Origin: Halobacteriovoraceae bacterium
GTDB taxonomy: Bacteria > Bdellovibrionota > Bacteriovoracia > Bacteriovoracales > Bacteriovoracaceae
Reading direction: 5' to 3'
DNA length: 64,000 nucleotides
Assembly: GCA_020635135.1 (NCBI GenBank)
Contig: JACKAJ010000015.1
Location: 558,001 to 622,000 of the forward strand
Part shown: in pieces, positions 51,783-60,403 of the stretch
Numbering within the stretch: position 1 is the stretch's first letter
How the letters are laid out: each line of letters opens with the position of its first letter
Program-made: the position numbers and the translations under genes
The notes under the pieces: generated by a model
The model's input: only the letters and a program-made list of their open reading frames with translations
The model's database searches: none
What the model was told of the DNA's origin: nothing

Positions 51783-51807
51783 GTCCAAATTGTTTAAATT
51801 GTTGGAC
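51783..51807. promoter_or_regulatory. Inverted repeat upstream of bfr
   Basis: Arms GTCCAA / TTGGAC with a 13-nt AT-rich spacer that contains the octamer AAATTGTT twice. It lies 30 nt before the bfr ATG and could be an operator or leader structure. Confidence 0.4.
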
Positions 51808-51836
51808 ATTAACGTTCTCAAAGCCAGGAGTTATTC

Positions 51837-52325
51837 ATGAAGGGAAGCCCAAAAGTTATCGAAGCACTTAATTCAGTTCTCACCGGAGAACTTACGGCAA
51901 TTAATCAGTATTTTCTTCACGCCCGCATCCTTCAAGACTGGGGAATGTATAAGCTAGGAAAAATAGAATACGAAGCTTCGATAGACGAAATGAAACACGC
52001 CGATCAGCTCATCCAGAGAGTTCTTTTTTTGGAAGGACTTCCCAATGTTCAAAAGCTCAATAACATCACAGTTGGCCAAAACGTAAAAGAAATTATCGAT
52101 GCCGATCTCAAAGTAGAAATGCACGCTATTGAGCTTCTTAAAAGCTGTATCAAGTTGTCTGAATCAGAGGGGGATTTCGCAAGCCGTGATCTCTTCAGCT
52201 CTATTCTCAAGAGTGAAGAAGAACATATTGATTGGCTTGAAACTCAACAAAGCCTCATCAAAAGTGCAGGACTGGAAAACTATATTCAATCGCAAATTTC
52301 CATGGAAGAACAAGCTCCAGAATAA
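51837..52325 (+). CDS. bfr: Bacterioferritin
   Basis: Haem-containing iron-storage protein of 162 residues, assembling as a 24-mer. All ferroxidase residues are in place: E18, E51, H54, E94, E127, H130. The haem ligand M52 is also present, in SIDEMKHADQ. The N-terminus MKGSPKVIEALN is standard. It oxidises and stores Fe2+ as mineral. It lies downstream of bfd, and the dihydrouridine synthase gene follows 5 nt after. CAGGAG ribosome site. Confidence 0.97.
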   Translation: MKGSPKVIEALNSVLTGELTAINQYFLHARILQDWGMYKLGKIEYEASIDEMKHADQLIQRVLFLEGLPNVQKLNNITVGQNVKEIIDADLKVEMHAIELLKSCIKLSESEGDFASRDLFSSILKSEEEHIDWLETQQSLIKSAGLENYIQSQISMEEQAPE

Positions 52326-52330
52326 TTTTT

Positions 52331-53290
52331 ATGGAAAAACTATCCATTCCTCCTGGCAGCATTGTCTTTGCACCCATGGAGGGTATTACAACTGAGCCCT
52401 ACCGCCAGGTGATTGAAAAATTGTATCCAGAGTGGGACTACCTTTGCTGTGATTTTTTGCGAATACCTGCTGTTGGCCAATACCCTGTTAAATTTCTTCG
52501 AAAGCACATCGGTGAAAATGTTTTAAACTCCCCTGTTCATCGCAAAACAATTTACCAAGTTCTCTGTTCAGAGAATTCACTTATTCAGCAAACAATTCAA
52601 GATCTCAATAGCATCGATATCCCCTGGCTTGATCTCAACTTAGGTTGTCCATCAAAAACGGTCGTTAAACGAAAGGGTGGATCTTTTTTATTATCAACTC
52701 CTGAAATTTTAAAAAAAATTATTTATGAGTTAAGAGATAATTTCTCAGGTTTTTTTTCAGTTAAAATTCGACTTGGTTTTGAAGACGATAAACTTTTCAT
52801 CGACAATTTAAAAATGTTTGAAGATTTAGGAGTTGATGCCGTAACAATTCATGGAAGAACGAGAGCCCAACTCTACAAAGGAAAAGCAAGTTGGGAACAT
52901 ATTGAAAAAGCTGTTCGCGTTCTTAATATTCCAGTTCTTGCGAATGGAGATATTTGGAATGCTGACGATATAAAAAACTGTTTTGAATTCACTGGCTGTC
53001 ACGCTGTCATGGTTGCAAGAGGAGCTTTAAAAAAACCATGGATGGCAAAAGAATATAAAAACAAAATTTCCTATGATTTATCTGAGACAAAAAACCAAAT
53101 TAAAGATTACTTTAAAAACTTACATCTTTATTATTTGTCTAAGGGCCTTAATGACACCAAGATTTTAAAAAAATTCAAAGAACTTTCTCGTTACATCTTT
53201 GATGATTTTCCAAATTCTCACGAAATTAAACGTAAAATTTACCTATCTCACCAATTAAACCAGTGTACAGACTCTATTTTTATGTTATAA
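52331..53290 (+). CDS. tRNA-dihydrouridine synthase (Dus family)
   Basis: FMN-dependent enzyme reducing uridine to dihydrouridine in tRNA, 319 residues. TIM-barrel motifs are APMEGIT near the N-terminus, LDLNLGCPSKTV with catalytic C106, VKIRLGFED, TIHGRTRAQLYKG, PVLANGDIW and VMVARGALKKPW. The shape (MEGIT, GCPSKTV, RKGG) is nearest to the DusC branch. The gene starts 5 nt after the bfr stop, so it is in the bfd-bfr transcript, probably by chance of operon structure. Confidence 0.93.
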   Translation: MEKLSIPPGSIVFAPMEGITTEPYRQVIEKLYPEWDYLCCDFLRIPAVGQYPVKFLRKHIGENVLNSPVHRKTIYQVLCSENSLIQQTIQDLNSIDIPWLDLNLGCPSKTVVKRKGGSFLLSTPEILKKIIYELRDNFSGFFSVKIRLGFEDDKLFIDNLKMFEDLGVDAVTIHGRTRAQLYKGKASWEHIEKAVRVLNIPVLANGDIWNADDIKNCFEFTGCHAVMVARGALKKPWMAKEYKNKISYDLSETKNQIKDYFKNLHLYYLSKGLNDTKILKKFKELSRYIFDDFPNSHEIKRKIYLSHQLNQCTDSIFML

Positions 53291-53374
53291 GCGGCATGGA
53301 AGATTTGCTAATTTACAACATGCAACATACCCTAAATAAGTAAACTAAAAGTTAAAAATTGAGGAGAAATTTTT

Positions 53375-54715
53375 ATGAGTACGCTAGAGCAGATTTCGAT
53401 CGACTTTGTATCTGCGGTATGGGGCCTTCCTTTGGTCTTTTTATTGTTTGGTGCTGGAGCTATATTTACAACCATCTATACATTCCCTCAAATTCGCCAC
53501 TTTTTTCACGCTATAAAAATTGTTCGCGGAGACTATGACGACGATAGTATGAAAGGGGAAATTAACCACTTTCAAGCACTGTGTGCTGCTCTCTCTGCAA
53601 CTCTTGGTCTAGGAAATATTGCAGGGGTTGCCGTTGCTATTGCTTCAGGAGGACCTGGAGCTGTTTTCTGGATGTGGGTTGCCGGATTTCTTGGTATGGC
53701 CACCAAATTCACAAGTATTTCTCTCGCCCTTATGTTTCGAGATGAATCAGGGAGTGAAGTTCACGGTGGACCCATGTACACCATTAAAAATGGACTTGGA
53801 AAAGCATTTCTCCCTATGGCCCTCGCCTATGCCTTTTTTATCATTCTAAGCTCTTTTGGAGCTGGAAATATGTTTCAATCAAACCAAATGGCTTCAATCC
53901 TTGATTCTACATTGAGTATACCAACTTGGCTTTCTGGGAGTATTTTTACTGTCTTAGCGGCTATGGTTTTGATTGGAGGGATTAAGAGAATTGGTAATGT
54001 TGCGGGAAAGCTTGTCCCAATAATGGTTGTCATTTACTTCCTTGGTGCACTTGGAATTCTCTTTTACAATATTGATAAAATCCCCGGTCTCATTTTTTCT
54101 ATTTTTAATGATGCCTTTACTGGAACTGCTGCGATTGGTGGATTTGCAGGGATTGCCTTTAAAGAAGTTGTTATCCAAGGTGTGAGAAGAGCTGTCTTCT
54201 CCAACGAAGCAGGAATGGGATCAGCTGCTATTGCCCACACTGCTGCGAAATCAAATCCTATTCAAGAAGGACTTGTCGGTCTTCTCGGTCCCTTTATCGA
54301 TACAATTGTTGTTTGTTCCATTACTGCCCTCGCTCTTCTTGTTACAGGTGTTTGGACTCAAGGTGGAATTGAAGGGAGTGAAATGACTGCGGTGGCTTTT
54401 GAAACTCTCTACGGGCCCTTAGGTCGCTATATCATTACTTTAACTGTAGTCTTGTTTGCCTTTTCAACAATTATTTCTTGGTCATATTATGGTGAACAAG
54501 GAGCCGTCTTTCTTTGGGGTGAAAAAGCGATTGTTCCCTATCGTTTAGTTTTTATTTCCTTTATCCTCATTGGATCGGTCTTGAAACTCGATGTCGTTTT
54601 AAATTTTAGCGATGCTGTTTTTGGACTCTTGGCCATTCCAAATCTTTTAGCCAATATCCTCTTAACAAAAAAATTAAAAGTTGAACTGAAAGGCTACGAA
54701 GCGAGCATGAAATAA
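53375..54715 (+). CDS. Alanine/glycine:cation symporter (AGCS family)
   Basis: A 446-residue sodium- or proton-coupled amino-acid importer with about 11 transmembrane helices. Family landmarks are LSATLGLGNIAGVAVAI, GPGAVFWMWVAGFLGMATKF, HGGPMYTIKNGLG and GVRRAVFSNEAGMGSAAIAH. It takes up alanine or glycine. AGGAG ribosome site 9 nt upstream. It ends in a terminator. Confidence 0.95.
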   Translation: MSTLEQISIDFVSAVWGLPLVFLLFGAGAIFTTIYTFPQIRHFFHAIKIVRGDYDDDSMKGEINHFQALCAALSATLGLGNIAGVAVAIASGGPGAVFWMWVAGFLGMATKFTSISLALMFRDESGSEVHGGPMYTIKNGLGKAFLPMALAYAFFIILSSFGAGNMFQSNQMASILDSTLSIPTWLSGSIFTVLAAMVLIGGIKRIGNVAGKLVPIMVVIYFLGALGILFYNIDKIPGLIFSIFNDAFTGTAAIGGFAGIAFKEVVIQGVRRAVFSNEAGMGSAAIAHTAAKSNPIQEGLVGLLGPFIDTIVVCSITALALLVTGVWTQGGIEGSEMTAVAFETLYGPLGRYIITLTVVLFAFSTIISWSYYGEQGAVFLWGEKAIVPYRLVFISFILIGSVLKLDVVLNFSDAVFGLLAIPNLLANILLTKKLKVELKGYEASMK

Positions 54716-54718
54716 AAA

Positions 54719-54747
54719 AAGCGGCTGATTTCAGCCGCTTATTTTTT
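54719..54747 (+). terminator. Rho-independent terminator after the AGCS gene
   Basis: Perfect stem AAGCGGCTGA / TCAGCCGCTT with a TT loop, followed by ATTTTTT. A reverse T run (seven A on the plus strand) makes it possibly bidirectional. Confidence 0.93.
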
Positions 54748-54777
54748 ATCCATTTTCCATCCTGATTTTCTTAAATC

Positions 54778-55215
54778 TTATCTTCTCAATCTTAAAAATG
54801 AAGGTCTAGTTCTCTTTGCTGCTTTCTTAACTGTTGTTTGTGTTGAGTTAATTGCCTTACATTCTTGAACTGAAAGTTTTCCTCCGGCCACACTCACAAC
54901 TGATTGAGAACCAAATTTAGCACTTACAGAGTAGATGTTAGCAGGACAAGCATTACTACTACTTATCATACTGTATATCTTTGCTGTATTACTGGAGTTT
55001 AAAGTGTACTTCGATTTACATGTACTTTGACAAACGCTATCTGATGATAAAAGTCCTACATATTCAGAGTTCACTAGATCAACAGCGGGAAAGTAAGAAC
55101 CTGCGTACAATTGACAATAACAAGATGCTGGTCCCGAAACAGCTGGTGTCTTTTTGTTGTACTGAGCGAATGAAAGTGTTGGTAAAAGTAAAAATGCAAT
55201 AAATAATTTTTTCAT
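54778..55215 (-). CDS. Cys-rich exported protein, unknown function
   Basis: A 145-residue protein with a signal peptide (MKKLFIAFLLLPTLSFAQ). The mature part has seven cysteines (SCYCQL, SVCQSTCKSK, NACPAN, QECKAI), so it is probably stabilised by disulfides. The C-terminus is basic (KKAAKRTRPSFLRLRR). No family recognised. The basic tail suggests binding to membrane or polyanion. GGGGAGG ribosome site. Confidence 0.78.
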   Translation of the reverse strand: MKKLFIAFLLLPTLSFAQYNKKTPAVSGPASCYCQLYAGSYFPAVDLVNSEYVGLLSSDSVCQSTCKSKYTLNSSNTAKIYSMISSSNACPANIYSVSAKFGSQSVVSVAGGKLSVQECKAINSTQTTVKKAAKRTRPSFLRLRR

Positions 55216-55399
55216 AAAGCCTCCCCTGTGTTTATTAAAAAATTTTTCAAACTTTTTAATTGCCTTTCAAAAAGTATAAGTCGAGGTGGCTTCCCAAAAC
55301 ACCGGCCTTTTTCTGGACTCATTAAAATCCATAGTTTAGAGTGAATTTTTGACCAATATCAAGAGTTTAAAATGCCTAGAAAAGTTTGCAAAAGCCCCC

Positions 55400-56296
55400 T
55401 TATTGGTATTTTTTTTGATTAGAGAGCATTTCAGAAATGATTGATTCAAGTCGCTTAGAGACCTCTTTTTCTCGCTTTTTAAGCTCGAGTATCTCTGAAG
55501 TATTTAGATAAGGTCTCTCTTCTAAACTCTGAGTAATGAGATTCTGGGACTCATCCTCTAGTTCTCTTAAGAGAGTGTCCACCATCTCTAATTCTGATGA
55601 ATATTGCTCACCGAGATAATGAAAACGAATCATTTGTCCTAAAAGATCTCTTTTGATTTTGATTTGTCCGACGCTCACATGTCCATTTAAACTATTAGAT
55701 AGTTTAGATAGCCATTTCGTCAGAAAACTTTGAGCGCTATCTTTTGGTAAAGTCGAAAGCTTATTTATAAGGACTTCGTTTAACTGTCCCTCTTCTTGTT
55801 CTCCGCAATCACCGAAGTCAGCCATTTCTCTAAAACTTTCTCTGGGGTCAATAGAATGCATATTTTTTTCCATAAACCCTACTAAAGTATCCCACTTGGC
55901 TCTCTTTGATTGAACAATTGTATAAAATTGATCGAGGATTACTTGTAATTCGTTCTCTGTCACAATATTTTCAGGTCTTTCACTAAAGAGTTTTTCCATA
56001 GAATCGATACACTGTTTGTCTTCTTCTTTTATTTGATTGGAAAGCGTTTTAAATTCTTTGAGAGTTTCTTGATTGGGGGCAGTTGTTAATTCTTGCTCCT
56101 CAGTCACATCATCAGAAACTTTAGAAGATTCAGATTTATCAGTGTTTTTGAGACGTTTTATTCTCTTCACCACTCTTTTGACATGTGAGTGATCGCCATT
56201 GACTCTCTCGTGAGAAACTTCATTGTTATAAACGAGAAAATAAAGTGTGATAAATATTCCCGCAAAGAAGCCAACAAGTTGCCAATTAATTTTCAA
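55400..56296 (-). CDS. Membrane-anchored protein with long helices, unknown function
   Basis: A 298-residue protein with one N-terminal anchor (residues 8-24, LVGFFAGIFITLYFLVY) and an extracytoplasmic helical part of heavily charged sequence. Coiled-coil-like stretches occur around the end (ILELKKREKEVSKRLESIISEM). The start is TTG at 56296 behind GGAGG; the start and the stop of the preceding beta-lactamase-fold gene share the four bases TTGA. That coupling implies the two work together. Function not recognised. Confidence 0.75.
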   Translation of the reverse strand: MKINWQLVGFFAGIFITLYFLVYNNEVSHERVNGDHSHVKRVVKRIKRLKNTDKSESSKVSDDVTEEQELTTAPNQETLKEFKTLSNQIKEEDKQCIDSMEKLFSERPENIVTENELQVILDQFYTIVQSKRAKWDTLVGFMEKNMHSIDPRESFREMADFGDCGEQEEGQLNEVLINKLSTLPKDSAQSFLTKWLSKLSNSLNGHVSVGQIKIKRDLLGQMIRFHYLGEQYSSELEMVDTLLRELEDESQNLITQSLEERPYLNTSEILELKKREKEVSKRLESIISEMLSNQKKYQ

Positions 56297-57282
56297 GAAT
56301 CCTCCAATCGAAAATATTTTTTCCAGTCAGGATACTCTCCATTTTTTTGAAGCCCCCCAAATTGTCTATTTGTAAGAACCACAAGAATTTTTTGCTGAAT
56401 TTTATCGATAAAAAGACTACAACCTGTAAATCCGTGGTGACCAACGGTACTTTCTGAAAATTTAAACTTTAAGACATCTTCAGCTTTTGCAAAACCTAAG
56501 GCATTTTCTTTTCTCGTTGTTTTCGTAAAAGTTTCGTATTGTGGATGTTCTTTGATTATAATCGCAAGTTTCAAAAGACCTCGAACACTGGAAAACAATC
56601 CACAATGCCCGGCTAATCCTCCAAAAACTTGTGCGCAATTAAAATCATTCACCTCACCCTGTAAACGATACTCTCTCCATTGTTCATATTGTCTGCCATA
56701 CTTTGCAGTCAATTTTTTTTCATAGGGATTCCCAAGAGAAGTAGGAATAGCTTGACTGCTTTCTAAATTCCCTTGATATGTTAACTCATTTAATTGGTGC
56801 TTTTCTAAAATTTCACTTTTCAAAACAGAGCACAAATCGCGATTGTAAATTTTTTCTATAAGTTTACCCAAAAGTATAAATCCAAGGTCACTATACATAC
56901 GCTTTGCCCCAGGAGGATTCTCTAATTCAAGACGATTGAGATACGAAATAAAATCATTTTGATTTTTTAAAATCGCGTAGAGAGGTCTCCAACTCGGTAA
57001 CCCCGAAGTATGCGTGAGAAGATGAATGAGATTGATATTTTTTTCGAATTCCGACAAATAACTAGTTGCGCTTTTACCTAAATTGATTTCATTTTTTTGG
57101 GCCAAATCCATCAAAAGCAATGTCGTCATGGCTACTTTAGTAATCGACGCAATATCAAACAAACTTTTATCACTGGCCTCTCCCAAAAATAAAAGTTCCT
57201 CGCGCCCAGCCTCCCAGTACCCATAACCAACTGCTGTTGCTGCTTTAGACTCTAAATATTTTATTCCATCAAAATACTTCAT
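56293..57282 (-). CDS. Beta-lactamase-fold serine hydrolase (class C type)
   Basis: A 329-residue serine hydrolase. The SxxK motif is SITK (S46-K49) in FDIASITKV, the second motif is YSD (130-132) in place of YxN, and HTSGLP is typical. The third region is GHHGFTG, replacing KTG as in esterase and peptidase members. No signal peptide is visible, so it may be cytoplasmic. Likely an esterase, transpeptidase-like or DD-peptidase activity. It is translationally coupled to the anchored protein downstream and lies divergent from maeB. Confidence 0.87.
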   Translation of the reverse strand: MKYFDGIKYLESKAATAVGYGYWEAGREELLFLGEASDKSLFDIASITKVAMTTLLLMDLAQKNEINLGKSATSYLSEFEKNINLIHLLTHTSGLPSWRPLYAILKNQNDFISYLNRLELENPPGAKRMYSDLGFILLGKLIEKIYNRDLCSVLKSEILEKHQLNELTYQGNLESSQAIPTSLGNPYEKKLTAKYGRQYEQWREYRLQGEVNDFNCAQVFGGLAGHCGLFSSVRGLLKLAIIIKEHPQYETFTKTTRKENALGFAKAEDVLKFKFSESTVGHHGFTGCSLFIDKIQQKILVVLTNRQFGGLQKNGEYPDWKKYFRLEDS

Positions 57283-57310
57283 ATGTTTTAAGTATATCTC
57301 CTCTGGCGTA

Positions 57311-57339
57311 TTGACGCAAAGCTGACTGCACGGTATTCT
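57311..57339 (+). promoter_or_regulatory. Promoter abutting the maeB start
   Basis: TTGACG (57311-57316), 17-nt spacer, TATTCT (57334-57339), then 8 nt to the ATG at 57348. No ribosome site is present. The predicted transcript begins at or next to the start codon. Confidence 0.55.
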
Positions 57340-57347
57340 TGGGCTCT

Positions 57348-59657
57348 ATGAGCCAGATTCGTTTTGACAGTCGTTTAGAGAGAAAAAAAGAGGCGCTGGA
57401 CTACCACAGTGAAGGCCGACCAGGAAAGACAGAAGTCATTCCGACCAAACCCTGCCACACGGCTAGAGATCTTTCCAATGCCTATTCCCCTGGTGTTGCG
57501 TGGCCGTGCCTAGAAATTGCAGAAAATCCAGAGCAAGTTTACAAGTATACCAATAAAGGAAACTTAATCGCGGTCATTTCAAATGGCTCTGCTGTTTTAG
57601 GGCTAGGGAAAATTGGGGCCTTAGCTGGTAAACCCGTTATGGAAGGCAAGGGTGTTCTTTTCAAAAAGTTTGCCGACATCGATGTCTTTGATATTGAAAT
57701 CAATGAGACAACTATTGAGGGTATGGTCAATACGATTGCTGCTCTTGAGCCTACTTTTGGGGGAATCAATTTAGAAGATATTAAAGCCCCGGAGTGTTTT
57801 GAAGTGGAAACACAATTGCGTGAAAGACTTAAGATTCCAGTTTTTCACGACGACCAGCATGGAACGGCGATTATTACCAGTGCCGCATTTATTAATGCTG
57901 TTGAAGTTATCAAAAAGAAAATAAACAAATTAAAAATCGTTTTTAGTGGAGCCGGAGCGGCTTCCATTGCTTGTGCCAAACTTTTGATTGCCATGGGAGT
58001 CGATAAGAAAAATATTATCATGTGCGATTCAAAAGGTGTCATCTATCAAGGTCGAACAGATGGGATGAATCGCTATAAAGAAGAATTTGCAATAGAAACT
58101 AAATTGCGAACTCTTGAAGAAGCAATGGATGGTGCCGATGCTTTTGTTGGACTGTCTCAAAAGGGAGTCCTCAATGCTAAAATGGTCAAGACAATGGCTA
58201 AGAATCCTATTATTTTTGCCATGGCCAACCCCGATCCTGAAATTCTCCCTGAAGAAGTCGCAGAAGTGAGAGATGATGCCATCATGGCTACTGGTAGAAG
58301 TGACTATCCTAACCAAGTGAACAACGTATTAGGTTTTCCTTTTATTTTCCGTGGAGCTCTCGATGTTCGAGCAACTACAATCAACGAAGAAATGAAAATC
58401 GCAGCGGTGAATGCCTTAGCGAGATTAGCTCGCGAGCAAGTTCCTCACGATGTTCGCCTTGCCTATGGAAATAGAGACTTTAAATTTGGTCGAGAATACC
58501 TTATTCCTAAACCTTTTGATAAAAGAGTTCTCAGTCACGTCGCCCCTGCTGTTGCCAAAGCAGCCATGGATAGCGGAGTGGCCACTAAAAAAATCGAAGA
58601 TCTTTCTACATATGCTCTATCTCTAGAAGAGAGATTAGGTAACGCTTCAAGTTTTATGCGCGATATCCGCTCAAAACTTCCTAAAGACAAAAGACCGCGT
58701 CTCGTTTACACCGATGGAAGCCATTTTAAAGTTCTCAAAGCTCTATCAACTCTAAGAGATGAAGGTGTTATTGAACCCATCGTTCTTGGCGATTCTGATG
58801 AAATTCAAGCAGCGATCAAAAAATTTGAAATTGATAATCTCGATGATCTCACTATTGTTTGCCCTACTGAGCACCCTCGCTTTGAAGAGTATTGCGAAAC
58901 TTATTATAATGAAAGACAAAGAAAAGGACTCTCCAAAGAATACGCCATTGATACGATGTCCAGAGCTACTTATTTTGGTCCTATGATGGTCAAAATGGGA
59001 GATGCAGATGGGATGATTACCGGTCTTGGAAAAACTTATTCTAAAGCCTTCAAACCAGTGGTTCGAGTTTTAGGAAATAGAAATAAAAAGAAAGCTTCGG
59101 GTGTGGTTATTCTCACTTTTAAAAATAAAGTGGTTTTTCTCGCAGACTGTACACTCCAATCTAATCCTCCTGCTGCTGATCTGGTTGAAACGGCTGTCAA
59201 TACTGTAGAGCTTTATCGCCAATTGATGGATAAAGAGCCTCGAGTTTCTTTTTTAAGTTATTCTAGCTTTGGATCCAATAGAACTGTATCCGCTCAAAAA
59301 ATGTCTGAAGCCGTTCGAATACTCCAAGCTAATCATCCTGACATTATTGCCGATGGAGAAATGCAAGCTGACGTTGCAGTCAACAATGAACTTCTCTCCA
59401 GTTTATTTCCTTTTAGCCAATTAGATAAATCAGCTGATATTTTAATTTTTCCTTGTTTAAGTTCAGCGAATATTGCTTATAAACTGTTGGTTCAATTAGG
59501 TGGAGCTACTCCAATTGGCCCTATTCTGACTCCTATGGATTATCCTATTAACATTCTTCAAAGAACAGCTAACGAAGAAGAAATTATAAGTATGAGCCAC
59601 TTAACGGCTATTATTTCTCAAAGAGCAAAAGAGGCTAAAAATGAAAAACGTCATTAA
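57348..59657 (+). CDS. maeB: NADP-dependent malic enzyme, MaeB-type fusion
   Basis: A 769-residue enzyme converting malate to pyruvate and CO2 with NADP+. The N-terminal malic-enzyme domain (to about 430) has LSNAYSPGVAWPC, FHDDQHGTAII, the Rossmann loop FSGAGAASIA, and ATGRSDYPNQVNNVLGFP. The C-terminal 330 residues are the phosphotransacetylase-like regulatory domain of MaeB enzymes (GLGKTYSKAFKPVVRVL, LQANHPDIIADGEMQAD). I chose ATG 57348; a TTG at 57339 is in frame but falls in the -10 box. It overlaps ridA by 17 nt. Confidence 0.96.
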   Translation: MSQIRFDSRLERKKEALDYHSEGRPGKTEVIPTKPCHTARDLSNAYSPGVAWPCLEIAENPEQVYKYTNKGNLIAVISNGSAVLGLGKIGALAGKPVMEGKGVLFKKFADIDVFDIEINETTIEGMVNTIAALEPTFGGINLEDIKAPECFEVETQLRERLKIPVFHDDQHGTAIITSAAFINAVEVIKKKINKLKIVFSGAGAASIACAKLLIAMGVDKKNIIMCDSKGVIYQGRTDGMNRYKEEFAIETKLRTLEEAMDGADAFVGLSQKGVLNAKMVKTMAKNPIIFAMANPDPEILPEEVAEVRDDAIMATGRSDYPNQVNNVLGFPFIFRGALDVRATTINEEMKIAAVNALARLAREQVPHDVRLAYGNRDFKFGREYLIPKPFDKRVLSHVAPAVAKAAMDSGVATKKIEDLSTYALSLEERLGNASSFMRDIRSKLPKDKRPRLVYTDGSHFKVLKALSTLRDEGVIEPIVLGDSDEIQAAIKKFEIDNLDDLTIVCPTEHPRFEEYCETYYNERQRKGLSKEYAIDTMSRATYFGPMMVKMGDADGMITGLGKTYSKAFKPVVRVLGNRNKKKASGVVILTFKNKVVFLADCTLQSNPPAADLVETAVNTVELYRQLMDKEPRVSFLSYSSFGSNRTVSAQKMSEAVRILQANHPDIIADGEMQADVAVNNELLSSLFPFSQLDKSADILIFPCLSSANIAYKLLVQLGGATPIGPILTPMDYPINILQRTANEEEIISMSHLTAIISQRAKEAKNEKRH

Positions 59658-60015
59658 TAACACAAACGCTCCTCAAGCAGTTGGAACTTATTCTCAAGGT
59701 GTTGAGTACAACGGTGTTTATTATTTTTCAGGACAAATTGGAATCAATCCTGACTCTGGTGAACTTGAAAAAACTTTTGACGATCAACTTCAACGTGTGA
59801 TGAAAAATATTGATGCTCTTCTAGAAGGAACAAATTTAAAAAGAGAAAATATTCTTAAAACAACTATTTTTCTCACAGACCTCGCAAATTTTTCTCTTGT
59901 TAACGAAGCTTATATTGGATTTTTTAAAGAACCCTATCCAGCTCGATCTTGCGTCCAAGTTCCTGCACTTCCCAAAGGAGCATTGATTGAAATTGAGGTC
60001 ATCGCTGCTCGCTAA
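59641..60015 (+). CDS. ridA: RidA family reactive intermediate deaminase
   Basis: A 124-residue trimeric protein of the RidA/YjgF family. Landmarks are GTYSQGVEYNGVYYFSGQIGI and the C-terminal PYPARSCVQVPALPKGALIEIEVIA; the Arg in PARSC is the residue that binds the carboxylate of the enamine/imine substrate. It hydrolyses 2-aminoacrylate-type intermediates formed by PLP enzymes. It starts within the last 17 bases of maeB, so translation is coupled. Length is standard. Confidence 0.95.
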   Translation: MKNVINNTNAPQAVGTYSQGVEYNGVYYFSGQIGINPDSGELEKTFDDQLQRVMKNIDALLEGTNLKRENILKTTIFLTDLANFSLVNEAYIGFFKEPYPARSCVQVPALPKGALIEIEVIAAR

Positions 60016-60403
60016 GAGGTTGCAAAATGGCTTTCCTTATTAATTTAGTCAATGCAATTTGATACCAAAATTTCTTACCAAATCAAAAATTGGCCCATAG
60101 TTCCTGGCCTTTATTTTGCAACGTCTTACTCTAAAGAAATATCAGGATGATAATGTTATGAATTTTATTGAGGTTGACGGTATGAAAACCAGGGAAAAAT
60201 ACATTGTTAAATTCTATTTTTGGCTTCTTTCAGTGACTCTCGTTCTTATCTATGTGTTTTCACTTGCGATAGGACTTTAACCAAATCAATTATATTGATC
60301 TGCATCTGTTTATCCATTTTTTTTCCAACTTCATTTTTTGTCATCCTCATTTTTTTTTACCAGGCATTGTTGAATGGCCATTAATTAGTCACAATAGTAG
60401 CTT
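60016..60403. other. Intergenic region with a possible micro-ORF
   Basis: This 388-bp stretch between ridA and the DUF218 gene has no standard gene or strong terminator. It holds one plausible micro-ORF at 60182-60280 encoding a membrane-spanning peptide. A short inverted repeat ATCAAT/ATTGAT lies just after it (around 60284). Confidence 0.5.
60182..60280 (+). CDS. Possible 32-residue single-pass membrane micro-protein
   Basis: A short frame encodes a basic N-terminus (MKTREKYIVK) followed by one hydrophobic helix of about 20 residues (FWLLSVTLVLIYVFSLAIGL). GAGG lies about 9 nt before the ATG at 60182; an earlier ATG at 60158 adds eight residues. The positive-inside layout looks like a real small membrane protein, but a chance frame cannot be excluded. 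Confidence 0.35.
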   Translation: MKTREKYIVKFYFWLLSVTLVLIYVFSLAIGL

